Shown here piece by piece: positions 39,083 to 49,920 of a DNA stretch of 64,000 bases. Position 1 is the first letter of the stretch. The number at the start of each line of letters is the position of its first letter. The stretch is from an uncultured Phocaeicola sp. (GTDB lineage Bacteria > Bacteroidota > Bacteroidia > Bacteroidales > Bacteroidaceae): assembly GCA_947581855.1 (NCBI GenBank), contig CANPVZ010000002.1:213025-277024 (forward strand), given 5' to 3'. The notes beneath the pieces are model-generated. The model was not told where the DNA came from, did no database searches, and was given only the letters and a program-made list of their open reading frames with translations. The translations under genes and the position numbers were made by a program.

Positions 39083-42000
39083 ATGAAGAAGTATTTTACA
39101 TCAGTTTTTCTTATTTACACCGCTTTGGCTGTCTACGGACAGTCAAAGCCTTTATCAGATAGTAAAAAAGCCACTTTAGAGGGACGGGACTATATTGAAT
39201 CAACTTCGTACAATGAAGAACAACGCGGCGCTGAACGGAGTCTACAATATTATCCTGATGGAGAGGACTTTGTTTGTGAAAATGGAAAGAACCGTTTCAC
39301 CCGTCCTCTATACGGGACACATACGGCTTGGCGTCTGGAAACAAGCGATCGTCCGGTATTTGCTTCATATGACAAACCCAAAAGCCGTCACATTGCATTT
39401 CGCGTACAAAGTAACGGACAGAGTATTGCACTGGATTCTACAGAATATTGCGAGGCACGCTATACACCGGGACGACGCAGTTACATCCTTTCAGATTCCC
39501 GTTGGAAACAAGCGAACCGTGAAGGGAAATTGTATGTAACAGCTTTGCCTTTGCATGATAAAGAGGGAGCTATCTGGTATTTTAATGCATCATCCATGCC
39601 TAAAGATATTCAATTGTTCGGATTGATAGCTCCCATACGTGCTAAGCGATTAAATAGAAGCGGCGATATGGGAGCTGATCCGGCCGACAGTTTCGAAGCA
39701 TCTCTGACTGAAGCGCCCGAACGGTTCAACTTTAAGCTGACTAAAGGAGAAGGATATGTCATATATGAAAACGGAAAGCTCCGGCAACTGTCCGTGTCCA
39801 AAGGTAAAGCCCTCTATAATGCGGCGGAAAAAGCCCGTACGGCTTTAACGTCTAGATTCCGTATCGAGACTCCTGATCCTTATATCAATACCTTAGGAGG
39901 GGCATTGGTGGCTGCCGCCGATGGTATTTGGGACGGAGAAGTATGGCTGCATGGTGCCAACGGATGGAGAATGCCTTTAAGCGGATGGCGGGCGGCTTAT
40001 ACAGGCGATTGCCTGGGTTGGCACGACCGAGCACGGCGGCATTTCGATAACTATGCCGCGTCCCAAGTGACGGAAATTGCTCCCGTTTATCCACATCCGA
40101 CACAGGACAGTGTCATGAACATGGCACGTTCCGCCAAGAAATGGGGTACGCAAATGTATAGTAATGGTTACATCTGCCGCAACCCGAACCGCAATAACCA
40201 GATGCACCACTATGATATGAACCTTTGTTACATTGACGAATTGTTGTGGCATCTTTGCTGGACCGGCGATTTAGACTACGCAAAGAAGATGTGGCCTGTC
40301 ATCACCCGTCATCTCGCATGGGAAAAACGTAACTTCGACCCCGATAATGACGGACTGTATGACGCTTATTGTTGCATCTGGGCCAGCGACGCACTGTATT
40401 ACAACAGCGGAGCCGTTACCCACTCATCGGCATATAACTACCGGGCAAATAAACTGGCGGCAGAAATTGCCGGGAAAATTGGAGAAAATCCGCAACCTTA
40501 CGCACAGGAAGCCGAGAAGATAAAACAGGCCTTGCAACAACGGCTCTGGATGGATGATAAAGGCTGTTGGGCAGAATTTCAAGATTATATGGGACATAAA
40601 CAGTTGCATACTTCCCCTGCTGTATGGACGGTTTACCATGCTATAGATTCGGAAGTAAGTGACCCGTTCCAATATTATCAGGCTACAAGGTACATCGACC
40701 GGAACATTCCTCGTTTTCCGGTAAAAGGAAGCCGACTGAAAGACGAGGGTTATTATACCATTACCACTACAAACTGGATGCCATACTCATGGAGTATCAA
40801 CAACGTAGCATTTGCGGAGGTTTGGCATACGGCTCTCTCCTATTGGCAGGCAGGCCGTGCCGAAGAAGCGTTCCATCTGTTCAAAAGTTCCGTACTCGAC
40901 GGAATGTATCTGGGACATTGCCCCGGTAACTTTGGACAAATCAGTTTCTATGATTCGGCACGAGGTGAATGTTACCGCGATTTCGGTGACCCTATCGGCG
41001 TAGCTTCACGTGTGTTGACACAAGGATTGTTCGGTATCTATCCCGACTTGCTGGAAGGAAGAGTAGACCTACGCCCGGGATTCCCGCAGAAATGGAATCA
41101 CGCTTCATTACATGCTACCTATATGGATTTCTCTTTTGCCCGCAAAGGTGACACGGAAACTTACCGTATCACCCCTCGTTTTAACAAACAGGCTAATATC
41201 CGACTGACTGTTCCCGCGTGGAAAGATAGCTACGAATCGGTTACCGTAAACGGACGAAATGTAACCCCTCTACAAGCAGAAAGCATCGGCATTCCCCGCA
41301 TTACAATCGAATGTCCCGCTGAAAAAGAACTGACTGTTGAGATACGCTGGAAAGGAAAAAGGATTTCTCTCGAAGAGGCAAAGTTGTGCAATAAAACGTG
41401 GGAAGCATCAGCTTCTGCCGAAAAAGAATCCTGCTATTATACAACAGGAAATTCACTCACTTCAAAAGCCGCTTTGAACGGAAAATCTAACCCTGCAATG
41501 TCTTCCGATACAGATATTTCATCTTTCCATAAGCCGACCGACCAATGTTCTGTATACCAGGCATCGCAAGGAATGATTCTGGGTAAACCAAATCAAGGTA
41601 CAATGTTTGTTCGTCTTCAACAAGGCGATATGCAATGGTGGCAGCCTCTAAATATGGAAGAGCAGAAAGAGAACACACCATTTTACGGAACGGAACTTCC
41701 CGTTAACCCGTTAGCGCAATATCGAACCGTACCAATGGAAACTATTTGGAATGCCAAGGTGACGGACATCTTCCGAAACAAATATCGGGAACCACGGTCG
41801 CCTTACACTACGCTGCAAATTCCGTTGCAAGGAATCGGCGAATGGTGTCATCCTAAAGAAACAGCAGATATTGACGACTCCGGCTTGCGCAAACAGGTAC
41901 GAAACGGAGTGTTCACCCTTCCGCAAGGCATTCCTTTCCGTACATCGGCCGAGGGAAAAAATATTGCTTACACCACCCTATGGAACAACTATCCGGATTC

Positions 42001-42430
42001 CATTCAGGTAGCACTAAACGGAAAAGCATCGGGAATATACCTGTTACTGGCCGGAAGTACAAACCATATGCAATGTCGCCATGAAAACGGAATCATTACC
42101 GTCACATATCAAGACGGCAGTCGGGAAACACTCTCATTGGTTAATCCGGAAAACTGGGTTCCGATTGAACAAGATTTATATCTCGATGGAGTAGCCTTTC
42201 GAAGTTCCGCTCCCCGCCCGTATAGAGTGGTACTTTCATCGGGTATGGTGAGTAACCGGCTTGAAGAAGATTTGAAACTTAAAGGTTTCAACGACCGCCG
42301 TATTCCGGGTGGAGCCGCCACAATACTCTATCTGCCGCTCGACAAAAAGAAAGAGTTGCAACAGCTGAGTATAGAGACGCGTGCTAATGATGTAGTTATC
42401 GGACTGATGGGAGCAACTTTGGTTAATTGA
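39083..42430 (+). CDS. Large DUF4450-like six-hairpin protein
   Basis: A secreted 1115-residue protein. The start at 39083 is preferred to a longer frame from 39020 because a signal peptide (MKKYFTSVFLIYTALAVYG) begins there. The central region (about 270-660) has (alpha/alpha)6 signatures such as GANGWRMPLSGWRAAYTGDC, GWHDRARRHF, YDMNLCYIDELLWHL and NWMPYSWSINNVAFAEVWHT. The N- and C-terminal parts look beta-rich. It resembles DUF4450-type proteins of Bacteroides polysaccharide loci; I am moderately sure of that name. A role as a glycosidase on pectin fragments is likely but its bond specificity is unknown. It ends the enzyme run; a terminator follows. Confidence 0.72.
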   Translation: MKKYFTSVFLIYTALAVYGQSKPLSDSKKATLEGRDYIESTSYNEEQRGAERSLQYYPDGEDFVCENGKNRFTRPLYGTHTAWRLETSDRPVFASYDKPKSRHIAFRVQSNGQSIALDSTEYCEARYTPGRRSYILSDSRWKQANREGKLYVTALPLHDKEGAIWYFNASSMPKDIQLFGLIAPIRAKRLNRSGDMGADPADSFEASLTEAPERFNFKLTKGEGYVIYENGKLRQLSVSKGKALYNAAEKARTALTSRFRIETPDPYINTLGGALVAAADGIWDGEVWLHGANGWRMPLSGWRAAYTGDCLGWHDRARRHFDNYAASQVTEIAPVYPHPTQDSVMNMARSAKKWGTQMYSNGYICRNPNRNNQMHHYDMNLCYIDELLWHLCWTGDLDYAKKMWPVITRHLAWEKRNFDPDNDGLYDAYCCIWASDALYYNSGAVTHSSAYNYRANKLAAEIAGKIGENPQPYAQEAEKIKQALQQRLWMDDKGCWAEFQDYMGHKQLHTSPAVWTVYHAIDSEVSDPFQYYQATRYIDRNIPRFPVKGSRLKDEGYYTITTTNWMPYSWSINNVAFAEVWHTALSYWQAGRAEEAFHLFKSSVLDGMYLGHCPGNFGQISFYDSARGECYRDFGDPIGVASRVLTQGLFGIYPDLLEGRVDLRPGFPQKWNHASLHATYMDFSFARKGDTETYRITPRFNKQANIRLTVPAWKDSYESVTVNGRNVTPLQAESIGIPRITIECPAEKELTVEIRWKGKRISLEEAKLCNKTWEASASAEKESCYYTTGNSLTSKAALNGKSNPAMSSDTDISSFHKPTDQCSVYQASQGMILGKPNQGTMFVRLQQGDMQWWQPLNMEEQKENTPFYGTELPVNPLAQYRTVPMETIWNAKVTDIFRNKYREPRSPYTTLQIPLQGIGEWCHPKETADIDDSGLRKQVRNGVFTLPQGIPFRTSAEGKNIAYTTLWNNYPDSIQVALNGKASGIYLLLAGSTNHMQCRHENGIITVTYQDGSRETLSLVNPENWVPIEQDLYLDGVAFRSSAPRPYRVVLSSGMVSNRLEEDLKLKGFNDRRIPGGAATILYLPLDKKKELQQLSIETRANDVVIGLMGATLVN

Positions 42431-42527
42431 CTATTCAATAAACTCTAAAATAAATTTTCAATAGGTTATTCCCATATACATGGATGAAATCCATGAATGG
42501 ATGAACAGATATTTAAGGTTTAGTTTG

Positions 42528-42559
42528 AGAAGGATGGCCTCGTGAGAAGCCGTCCTTCT
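42528..42559. terminator. Terminator between the enzyme run and nitroreductase
   Basis: AGAAGGATGGC (42528-42538) pairs with GCCGTCCTTCT (42549-42559), one wobble, followed by TTATTTATTT on the + strand. It probably serves the rightward run and perhaps the leftward nitroreductase too. Confidence 0.75.
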
Positions 42560-42563
42560 TTAT

Positions 42564-43166
42564 TTATTTAAATACCAGCAATCTTTCGGTTAACGGACGG
42601 AAAGTCTTCCCATCCGGTTTCTCAGCCGGGATGCCGAAAGGCATCTCTCCAATCAGCCTCCATTTGGGATTGATATTCCATTCTTTAGTTACAGCTTCAT
42701 CTATAAGCGGATTATAATGTTGGAGGGAAACACCGAAGCCCACATCTTCCAGCATAGTCCATACCGCAAACTGATGCATACCGGAAGTTTGTTCCGACCA
42801 ATTCGGGAAATTTTGGGCGTATGTCGGGTATTCAGCCTGTAACTGTTCCACCACTGCGATATCCTCGAAAAAAAGAACAGTTCCGTAACCGGATGCAAAC
42901 GAACGGTCTATTTTCTCTTCCGTCTTTTGAAACGCATCAGCCGGAACAATCTTGCGGAGCGTTTCTTTTGTAAGATTCCACAATCGTTTATGGTTCTCAC
43001 CTAATAAAAGCACCATTCTTGTAGACTGCGAGTTCAAGGCCGAAGGCACGTACATAAGCGCCTGGTCAAGAATTTCTATAATTTTTTCATCCGAAACGGG
43101 AGATTTACTCTTCAACGCATAATAAGATCTACGATGCTTCATAGCTGCTATAAAATCTCTTGCCAT
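42564..43166 (-). CDS. Nitroreductase-family protein, Frm2/Hbn1-like
   Basis: A 200-residue cytoplasmic FMN-dependent nitroreductase. The N-terminal AAMKHRRSYYALKSKSPV and the central VPSALNSQSTRMVLL match the compact Frm2/Hbn1-type branch, as does GMHQFAVWTMLEDVGFG. A strong ribosome site (GGAGGAAAC) precedes the ATG and a -7 element lies 25 bp upstream. Physiological substrate unknown. Confidence 0.88.
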   Translation of the reverse strand: MARDFIAAMKHRRSYYALKSKSPVSDEKIIEILDQALMYVPSALNSQSTRMVLLLGENHKRLWNLTKETLRKIVPADAFQKTEEKIDRSFASGYGTVLFFEDIAVVEQLQAEYPTYAQNFPNWSEQTSGMHQFAVWTMLEDVGFGVSLQHYNPLIDEAVTKEWNINPKWRLIGEMPFGIPAEKPDGKTFRPLTERLLVFK

Positions 43167-43190
43167 ATTGTTTCCTCCATTCTATTTTAT

Positions 43191-43198
43191 CAAATCTA
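43191..43198 (-). promoter_or_regulatory. -7 promoter element of the nitroreductase gene
   Basis: The complement reads TAGATTTG, with TTTG at 43221-43224 as a possible -33 box. Confidence 0.5.
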
Positions 43199-44091
43199 GA
43201 AAGTTTTACTTGTTACGAAACAAAAATAACCATCGCACTTTGCCCGAGAGTCATTATTCTGTTCCGCTCCGTCAGAAATGGAAAGCCGGTATTCTCACTA
43301 TAGCCAAGCTAAACGATCGGCTTTAATTACTTACCCCTATCTCGGAGGAAATACCTCTATCCTACTCCGCTTCACTTACAGATAACAAGAAAACCATTTT
43401 CCAAAATCAAAGGCCCAAACGACCTTTTATTCCTTTTATCCTACAATTAAGGGGAAAATTATCTTTCCAAACCTGAGGCAATAAGTTCCTTCTATTCTTT
43501 TTAATTTATCAACAATAAAAGAACCATTCACTCAAATCAGAGACAATAACTTACTCCTTTTTACTCTTTAAAGTTTCCGATTGCAAAACTTCCGTATTAT
43601 ACTATAAACAACAAACTGAACTAAAGCTTTGTTTTTAAAAGTAGACCCGATTTTCAAGGATGCCGATAATATAACAAATTATCAAGAAATTACCTTTATA
43701 ACTAATAGACTTCTTACACCTTTTATAAGCAGTTTTCCACTCTCTGAAAACTACTAGAAATAACATTATTAGTTACAGCAACTAATATTATCCATGATAA
43801 CGGATAACATTATTAATGACCAAAAAACTCTTAATGTGGTGAAATAGCAGGGTTGAGACGAAGAAGAACTACACAAGATTAGGATTCAAATCAGCGAGTT
43901 GATACCCTTCTTTTTCTACTAACTGGAAAGAGAACTAATCGGTTTATTCCAAAGTTTTATTCCTAAATCAGTTTGCTGATACTAGAAAAAAGGAACCGAT
44001 TATTAATCCGAATAAAAAAACAGAGGTTGGCCAAAAGTCTAAAAACTTAGATTTAAACTTTCAATTTAAAACTGACAGGGTTCAAATATAA

Positions 44092-44141
44092 AAAGAGTGC
44101 TACTTCACACCTCATTTTCATAGGTCAAAGTAGCACTCTTT
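44092..44141 (-). terminator. Terminator of the fumarase gene
   Basis: A perfect 14-bp stem (AAAGAGTGCTACTT at 44092-44105 with AAGTAGCACTCTTT at 44128-44141) with a T run read leftward, about 130 bp beyond the fumarase stop. Confidence 0.7.
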
Positions 44142-44273
44142 ATTTATTCAGTTACAATCTATAGCTTTAGCTAATTCAATTTTGACTTTTTGAACAGCCT
44201 CGGCTTTGCCTTCCCATATCTAAAAGGCTGATACCTCTTTTAGCTTCTGCCTCTCAGACAAATGAAGATATAA

Positions 44274-45917
44274 TTATTTCTTACAAACACAAGTCGGTTT
44301 AATCTGCTTAAAGAAGTCATTACCCTTATCGTCGACAAGAATAAATGCCGGGAAGTTCTCTACTTCAATCTTCCAGATAGCTTCCATACCCAATTCCGGA
44401 TATTCCACACATTCGATGCTCTTAATATTGTTCTGCGCAAGAATTGCGGCCGGACCACCGATAGAACCCAGATAGAAACCACCATATTTCTTACAAGCAT
44501 CGGTTACCTGTTGACTACGATTGCCTTTTGCCAGCATAATCATGCTACCGCCATGACTTTGAAACAAATCTACATACGGATCCATACGCCCGGCAGTAGT
44601 CGGTCCCATTGAACCGCAAGCCATTCCTTCCGGTGTTTTAGCCGGACCGGCGTAATAAATCGGATGGTCTTTAATGTATTGCGGAAGATCTTCGCCTCTG
44701 TCCAAACGTTCTTTCAGCTTAGCGTGGGCTATGTCGCGGCCCACAATAATCGTTCCGTTCAACGACAGACGGGTAGCTACCGGATATTTGGTCAGTTCTT
44801 TCAGTATTTCAGACATCGGACGATTTAAATCAATCTGTACCGCATCACCTTCTCCCGCATTACGAAGTTCAACCGGAATCAATTCACCCGGATTATCATC
44901 CAGTTTCTCAATCCAAATACCGTCTTTGTTAATCTTACACTTGATATTACGATCGGCTGAGCAAGACACGCCCAAACCTACCGGACAAGAAGCGCCATGA
45001 CGCGGCAAACGGATGATGCGCACATCGTGAGCATAGTACTTGCCGCCAAATTGAGCTCCCAAACCGATACGGTGAGCTTCTTCCAGCACTTGCTTCTCCA
45101 ACTCCACATCACGGAAAGCACGTCCGCCTTCGCTACCCGTAGTCGGCAATTCATCATAATAATGAGTAGAAGCCAATTTCACAGTCAACAGATTTTTTTC
45201 TGCTGAAGTGCCGCCGATAACAAAAGCAATATGATAAGGAGGGCACGCAGCCGTACCTAATGTCTTCATCTTTTCTACCAGAAAAGGCACCAACGTTGCC
45301 GGATTCAGAATAGCCTTGGTCTCCTGATACAAATAGGTTTTATTAGCCGAACCACCGCCTTTGGTCACGCAAAGAAACTTATACTCCATGCCTTCGGTAG
45401 CTTCAATATCAATCTGTGCCGGAAGATTACACTTCGTATTCACTTCATCATACATAGTAAGCGGAGCATTCTGCGAATAACGGAGATTCTCTTCGGTATA
45501 GGTTTTATATACACCGTATGAAAGAGCTTCCTCGTCGGAGTAGCCGGTCCATACCTGCTGTCCCTTCTCCCCGTGAATGATAGCCGTACCGGTATCCTGA
45601 CAGAAAGGCAGTAGGCCTTTGCTGGCTACTTCAGCATTACGCAAGAAAGTTAGTGCTACATATTTATCATTGTCGCTTGCTTCCGGATCACTCAGAATCT
45701 TAGCCACCTGCAAATTGTGCGAACGGCGAAGCATAAACGAAACGTCGCGGAAAGCAGCATTCGCCATAGCCGTCAAACCTTCTTTGGCTACTTTCAGAAC
45801 GGGTGTCCCTTCAAACTCGCTGACGGAAACATAATCCTTGGTCAGCAAATAATACTCTGTTTTGTCCTCTCCCAACTGGAAAGGCGCTTCATACTTAAAC
45901 GGAGGTGTTGTTGCCAT
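44274..45917 (-). CDS. Class I (4Fe-4S) fumarate hydratase
   Basis: A 547-residue iron-sulfur fumarase that interconverts fumarate and malate, part of the reductive succinate branch in anaerobic Bacteroidales. Cluster ligands Cys106 (PFCQDTG), Cys225 (AACPPYH) and Cys319 (VSCSAD) have the spacing known for class I fumarases (119 and 94). Other family motifs include [11 protein letters not shown] and [14 protein letters not shown]. Both subunit-equivalent halves are fused in one chain, as in FumA/FumB. It has its own -7 element and terminator. Confidence 0.96.
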   Translation of the reverse strand: MATTPPFKYEAPFQLGEDKTEYYLLTKDYVSVSEFEGTPVLKVAKEGLTAMANAAFRDVSFMLRRSHNLQVAKILSDPEASDNDKYVALTFLRNAEVASKGLLPFCQDTGTAIIHGEKGQQVWTGYSDEEALSYGVYKTYTEENLRYSQNAPLTMYDEVNTKCNLPAQIDIEATEGMEYKFLCVTKGGGSANKTYLYQETKAILNPATLVPFLVEKMKTLGTAACPPYHIAFVIGGTSAEKNLLTVKLASTHYYDELPTTGSEGGRAFRDVELEKQVLEEAHRIGLGAQFGGKYYAHDVRIIRLPRHGASCPVGLGVSCSADRNIKCKINKDGIWIEKLDDNPGELIPVELRNAGEGDAVQIDLNRPMSEILKELTKYPVATRLSLNGTIIVGRDIAHAKLKERLDRGEDLPQYIKDHPIYYAGPAKTPEGMACGSMGPTTAGRMDPYVDLFQSHGGSMIMLAKGNRSQQVTDACKKYGGFYLGSIGGPAAILAQNNIKSIECVEYPELGMEAIWKIEVENFPAFILVDDKGNDFFKQIKPTCVCKK

Positions 45918-45950
45918 ATGTCTAATACATTTAATTAGTTAATCGTTTTG

Positions 45951-45958
45951 CAAAAGTA
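45951..45958 (-). promoter_or_regulatory. -7 promoter element of the fumarase gene
   Basis: The complement reads TACTTTTGC. It ends just short of the upstream gene's stop and gives a start near 45944, about 27 nt before the ATG. Confidence 0.55.
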
Positions 45959-45964
45959 TAAAAT

Positions 45965-47860
45965 CTATTCTTGATACGGTTCATCCAACGAAGATAAAAT
46001 AGTTTTTGCATACGCCTTTTTCTCTTCATAATAAGCCATGATGCGCATCTTTTCCTCTTTTGCATACGTTAACGGGATGCATCCTAAATTCATTTCTTTC
46101 TCTAAGTCCGCCAATACGGCTGTCTCCTGTTCGGAAAGCGCATCTGCGTATCCACGGGCATATTCTATTACTTTATCGTCCGGAATTCCGTCTGCGGAGC
46201 GTTGCCAGAGATAAAGATAAGCCCAAAAATCTTCCGTGCAAAACGGCATCCCACATTTCTGCACCGTAATGGAAGCAGAACGGGAATCCGTTAAACAAGA
46301 CGTTACCGAACTTAATACCGAAGAGGGAACGGGAAATCCCAGCACATCTTCCCATCCCATAGAAAAGTCCGCCGGTTCTTCACCATAAAGTGCCAACTCT
46401 TTTTCTCCGGTCTTAAACTTGTGCATACAATTCACATAATACCCGCCCCAAAAGAGACTCATCACTTTTTGATAATATTCAATGCCCTTTTCCAAAGCTT
46501 TCCCCTCAATAAGCATATTATTATAGGTATAAACTTCCGCATCCGGCTGGTTTTGACGCAAACTCAACAAGAGATTAATGCCCATCCGTACCCGATCCAT
46601 GACAGCCGGATTCATCCAACCGTCTGTGAGAATAAAATCGGCTCGCAGATTTCCCTTCCGTTTGTCACGCTCGTTCCATTTGTACATGTCGCGGAAGGTT
46701 CCGAGCGTCATACTGTTTATTCCCGGAACCAGATAAACATCGTCTCCCTTTCCGAACAAATAAGAGAAAGGAAACAGGGTAGCATCGACATGTTTTGAAA
46801 TTTTTCCCATTACCATAGAAAAAGCGCCGATGTGTGCAGGCCACACCAAATGAGCGTTTGATGCGGTTTTGCATCCGCGGTCCATAATACCGTAGTGAAC
46901 CGGTCCCATCTTGTACATGTGGTTGCTCATATTCGTACCCGAGCCTAAATTCGCAAACGACAGCATACACCCTATCAAAAGAGTAGATTTATGATGACTT
47001 ACCGTAAACGGACCGGCTACCACAGAACACGCCTCTCCGTTATCCATATAGCAATTGGCAAAGAATACTGAATTGGTAGCCGTAAAACCGGCACCGATAT
47101 GAGTAGCCTCTCCGATGAAACAGCGCTGTATCTTTGCTCCATCGGTCACCTCAGCACCCAACCCGATAATCGAAAACCGGATAATACAACCGGGGCCGAT
47201 ATAAGTGGGAACGTCAATCGAACTGTTTACGGTTACTTCCGTAAGAGTTAATGCTCCGGTCACTTTTGCTCCATCGTAGATACAAGCATTATAGATTTCC
47301 CCCACATTACAAATCCGTACCGAATCATAAATATGTCCCTTATTTTCCGGCACAAACTCATTCTGTACCACATTTTCCCAAAGCTGATGGTTCAAGCCGG
47401 GGTTCTTCACCATAATATAAGCCTCCTGGGCCGTAAGTCCCTGGTGTAATGTCAGGGTAATATACTCTCCGACCTCCTGCAACACATGTATTTCAGTTCC
47501 GTTTCCGAAACAAGTCGGGGTGCATACTTCCATCACTCCCACCTGAGAGATATAACAGTCGTTCCCAATTTCATAATTGGCTATATAGCTTCCTATGTTT
47601 TCAATCAGACAGTTGTCTCCCACCGTCACATTACGCAATTCGGCATTGCGAATACCTGCTTTACGCTTCTCCCTGCCATTTGTATCCAATTCTTTTTCGA
47701 AAACTCCTAAACGGATATCTCCAAAAAAACTCACCTGAAACAAATGTTCCGGGGTAAACGACTCAGCCACCCTTACATGGCTCCAATGCTCCGCACGACA
47801 TCCCTGAAGCCGAAGTTGTTCAATTTCTACATCCGTTAATGGACGGTAGTTTTTACTCAT
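45965..47860 (-). CDS. DUF4954-family left-handed beta-helix protein
   Basis: A 631-residue cytoplasmic protein of the DUF4954 type, found widely in Bacteroidetes. The start at 47860 (MSKNYRPLT) is preferred over an in-frame ATG 27 codons upstream, whose extra residues look random. The first 350 residues hold hexapeptide repeats of a left-handed beta-helix (for example VTVGDNCLIENIG and IGPGCIIRFSIIGLGAEV), a fold of acyl- and nucleotidyl-sugar transferases. A helical C-terminal part follows. Enzyme activity is unknown. Confidence 0.85.
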   Translation of the reverse strand: MSKNYRPLTDVEIEQLRLQGCRAEHWSHVRVAESFTPEHLFQVSFFGDIRLGVFEKELDTNGREKRKAGIRNAELRNVTVGDNCLIENIGSYIANYEIGNDCYISQVGVMEVCTPTCFGNGTEIHVLQEVGEYITLTLHQGLTAQEAYIMVKNPGLNHQLWENVVQNEFVPENKGHIYDSVRICNVGEIYNACIYDGAKVTGALTLTEVTVNSSIDVPTYIGPGCIIRFSIIGLGAEVTDGAKIQRCFIGEATHIGAGFTATNSVFFANCYMDNGEACSVVAGPFTVSHHKSTLLIGCMLSFANLGSGTNMSNHMYKMGPVHYGIMDRGCKTASNAHLVWPAHIGAFSMVMGKISKHVDATLFPFSYLFGKGDDVYLVPGINSMTLGTFRDMYKWNERDKRKGNLRADFILTDGWMNPAVMDRVRMGINLLLSLRQNQPDAEVYTYNNMLIEGKALEKGIEYYQKVMSLFWGGYYVNCMHKFKTGEKELALYGEEPADFSMGWEDVLGFPVPSSVLSSVTSCLTDSRSASITVQKCGMPFCTEDFWAYLYLWQRSADGIPDDKVIEYARGYADALSEQETAVLADLEKEMNLGCIPLTYAKEEKMRIMAYYEEKKAYAKTILSSLDEPYQE

Positions 47861-47990
47861 TTTATTTTGGTATTTATTATAGTAATATAGTAAATAAAGT
47901 ATTTCCTTTTTTACTACAGATTTATTCGGATATTTATCCATTCAGATTTCGTATGCTCTATTCCAAAGAAGGAAGGAGAATACGGAAGAA

Positions 47991-49256
47991 TCATTCTTGA
48001 ATTTCTTCTTCATCGTAAGTCTGATATAAGAAGTCATTGTACGGATACTTTTGCACATGCAGTTCTTTCACCTTGCCGTACAAAAGTTTCTTAAGTTCAT
48101 CAATATTTTTCTTTTCGCGTGCGGATATAAAAATACAGTTATCGTTCAGCTTCGCCATCCATGTTTTCATCAATTCTTCCAACGAAATATTTTCTTTGGT
48201 TCGAGGAGCCAAATCGTCGGCCTCCTTCTCTACGTAAGTGTAAGCGTCAATCTTGTTAAATACAATAATACTCGGTTTATTACTGCTGTCCAAATCGGCA
48301 AGAGTCTTCTCCACCACCTTTATTTGTTCTTCGAAATCGGGATGCGAGATGTCCACTACATGCACCAACAGATCGGCTTCACGCACTTCGTCCAATGTGG
48401 ATTTAAAAGAGTCTACCAAATCGGTAGGCAACTTGCGGATAAATCCCACCGTATCGGAAAGCAGAAAAGGAAGATTCTCTATAATTACTTTACGCACGGT
48501 GGTATCCAATGTAGCGAAAAGCTTGTTCTCTGCAAACACTTCACTCTTTGCCAGCAGATTCATTAAGGTAGACTTACCCACATTGGTATATCCCACCAAA
48601 GCTACACGGATAAGGCGTCCGCGGTTTTTACGTTGGGTAGATTTCTGTTTGTCGATTTCCACCAACTGTTGCTTCAGTAACGACATCCGGTTGAGAATAA
48701 TACGGCGGTCCATTTCCAACTGAGTTTCACCCGGGCCACGAAGTCCTACCGAACCGCCTTTACCGCTACCGGAACCTCCTCCTTGCCGTTCCAAGTGAGT
48801 CCATAAACGCTGCAAACGGGGCAACATATATTTATACTGCGCCAGTTCCACCTGTGTTTTAGCGTTAGCTGTCTGGGCACGCATAGCAAAAATATCCAAA
48901 ATCAACGATGTACGATCGAGAATTTTCACCTTTAACTCCGCTTCTATATTGCGCAGTTGCTTGGCGGAAAGCTCGTCATCAAAAATTACCATACCGATTT
49001 CTTCCTCCGGAATCTCCTCCCGCTCCGCAATGTATGTCCGTATCTCCTGCAACTTACCTTTTCCCAAATAAGTGACGGAATTAGCCTGATCGAGTTTTTG
49101 GGTAAAACGTTTCACCACTTCCGCTCCGGCTGTTTCAGCCAGAAAAGCCAATTCGTCCAAATATTCGTTTGTTTTCCGCTCATCTTGTTGCTGGGTAATC
49201 AAACCGACCAAGATTGCTTTTTCGGTTTGCGCTTCTGATATTACAAATTCTTTCAT
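47991..49256 (-). CDS. hflX: HflX ribosome-associated GTPase
   Basis: A 421-residue GTPase that splits stalled or hibernating ribosomes under stress. An N-terminal HflX domain (about 10-180, with LGKGKLQEI and FDDELSAKQLRNIE) and a coiled linker precede the G domain: GYTNVGKST at 222-230, DTVGFI (G3) and FNKID (G4). The glycine-rich SGSGKGGSVGLRGPGETQLE segment near 162-181 is a family hallmark. A short C-terminal extension is normal. Promoter 35 bp upstream. Confidence 0.96.
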   Translation of the reverse strand: MKEFVISEAQTEKAILVGLITQQQDERKTNEYLDELAFLAETAGAEVVKRFTQKLDQANSVTYLGKGKLQEIRTYIAEREEIPEEEIGMVIFDDELSAKQLRNIEAELKVKILDRTSLILDIFAMRAQTANAKTQVELAQYKYMLPRLQRLWTHLERQGGGSGSGKGGSVGLRGPGETQLEMDRRIILNRMSLLKQQLVEIDKQKSTQRKNRGRLIRVALVGYTNVGKSTLMNLLAKSEVFAENKLFATLDTTVRKVIIENLPFLLSDTVGFIRKLPTDLVDSFKSTLDEVREADLLVHVVDISHPDFEEQIKVVEKTLADLDSSNKPSIIVFNKIDAYTYVEKEADDLAPRTKENISLEELMKTWMAKLNDNCIFISAREKKNIDELKKLLYGKVKELHVQKYPYNDFLYQTYDEEEIQE

Positions 49257-49290
49257 TCTTATTTAAACAGCTTAATTATAATAAAGCTCA

Positions 49291-49298
49291 CAAAGATA
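49291..49298 (-). promoter_or_regulatory. -7 promoter element of hflX
   Basis: The complement reads TATCTTTG, a TAnnTTTG match, giving a start near 49284, about 28 nt before the ATG at 49256. Confidence 0.55.
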
Positions 49299-49341
49299 GA
49301 AATTGTTTTCGCTATTTAACTAAAAACTTTCAAACAAAAAT

Positions 49342-49460
49342 AAACAATTATACGCAGAAATAACACGAAATATCACGATTCAGCAATTATATGCAAAAAT
49401 CAACCATTATAAGCAAAAATATCACGAAAATGGGGGTTTTCAACCATTATAAGCAAAAAT
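49342..49460. repeat. AT-rich direct repeat array with 20-bp step
   Basis: Related 20-mers stand at 49381 (CAGCAATTATATGCAAAAAT), 49401 and 49441 (both CAACCATTATAAGCAAAAAT), with a diverged copy at 49342-49361. The 20-bp register is kept across the unlike unit at 49421-49440. It lies 85-205 bp upstream of the hflX start. Confidence 0.65.
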
Positions 49461-49920
49461 CAACCAAATTGTACCATATTTTACCATATTTTACCTTCAA
49501 AAAAGCATCCACATACAGGTAAGTGGCTCGAGAAAAAAGTTGTTTCAAAATAGAAACATTGCGGTAACCTTACTTATAATCTGTAAGTAGAAAGATAATA
49601 ATCCGCTTCTTTTGCCCCAGATTGCTACAATTAAAGGTTTCAGCAAAGATATTTTTTGGAAATAGGTTTCAATTTATAAGATTTTAATTCTCCGGAGCCA
49701 TTTTGGGACATCTACCCTACAGTTTCCCCCGAATAATGCTTAACGTGTGAAGGTAACAACCGGAATACTCCGAAATAGAACAAATCCTCTTTTTCCAAGC
49801 ATCCAATGAAGCATCTAATTTTATAAAGTACTGTGGAATGTAAAATTTATTCAGGAAGCGTTTGGAACGATTTTACACATTTCTCCCTTCTGAAACGCCT
49901 TGCTGGCAGGGCTTTCAGAT

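Larger units (their letters stand above)
43167..44273. other. Gene-free region between nitroreductase and fumarase genes
   Basis: About 1.1 kb with no supported gene. It has the nitroreductase promoter at its left, the fumarase terminator at its right (44092-44141), and loosely repeated T-rich tracts near 43473-43570 (two copies of a GAGnCAATAA-type motif followed by TTCTTTTTA-like tracts). I see no RNA gene. Confidence 0.4.

Noticed and set aside
44997..45938. Open frames opposite the fumarase gene
   Set aside because: They are antisense shadows of a well-conserved gene.
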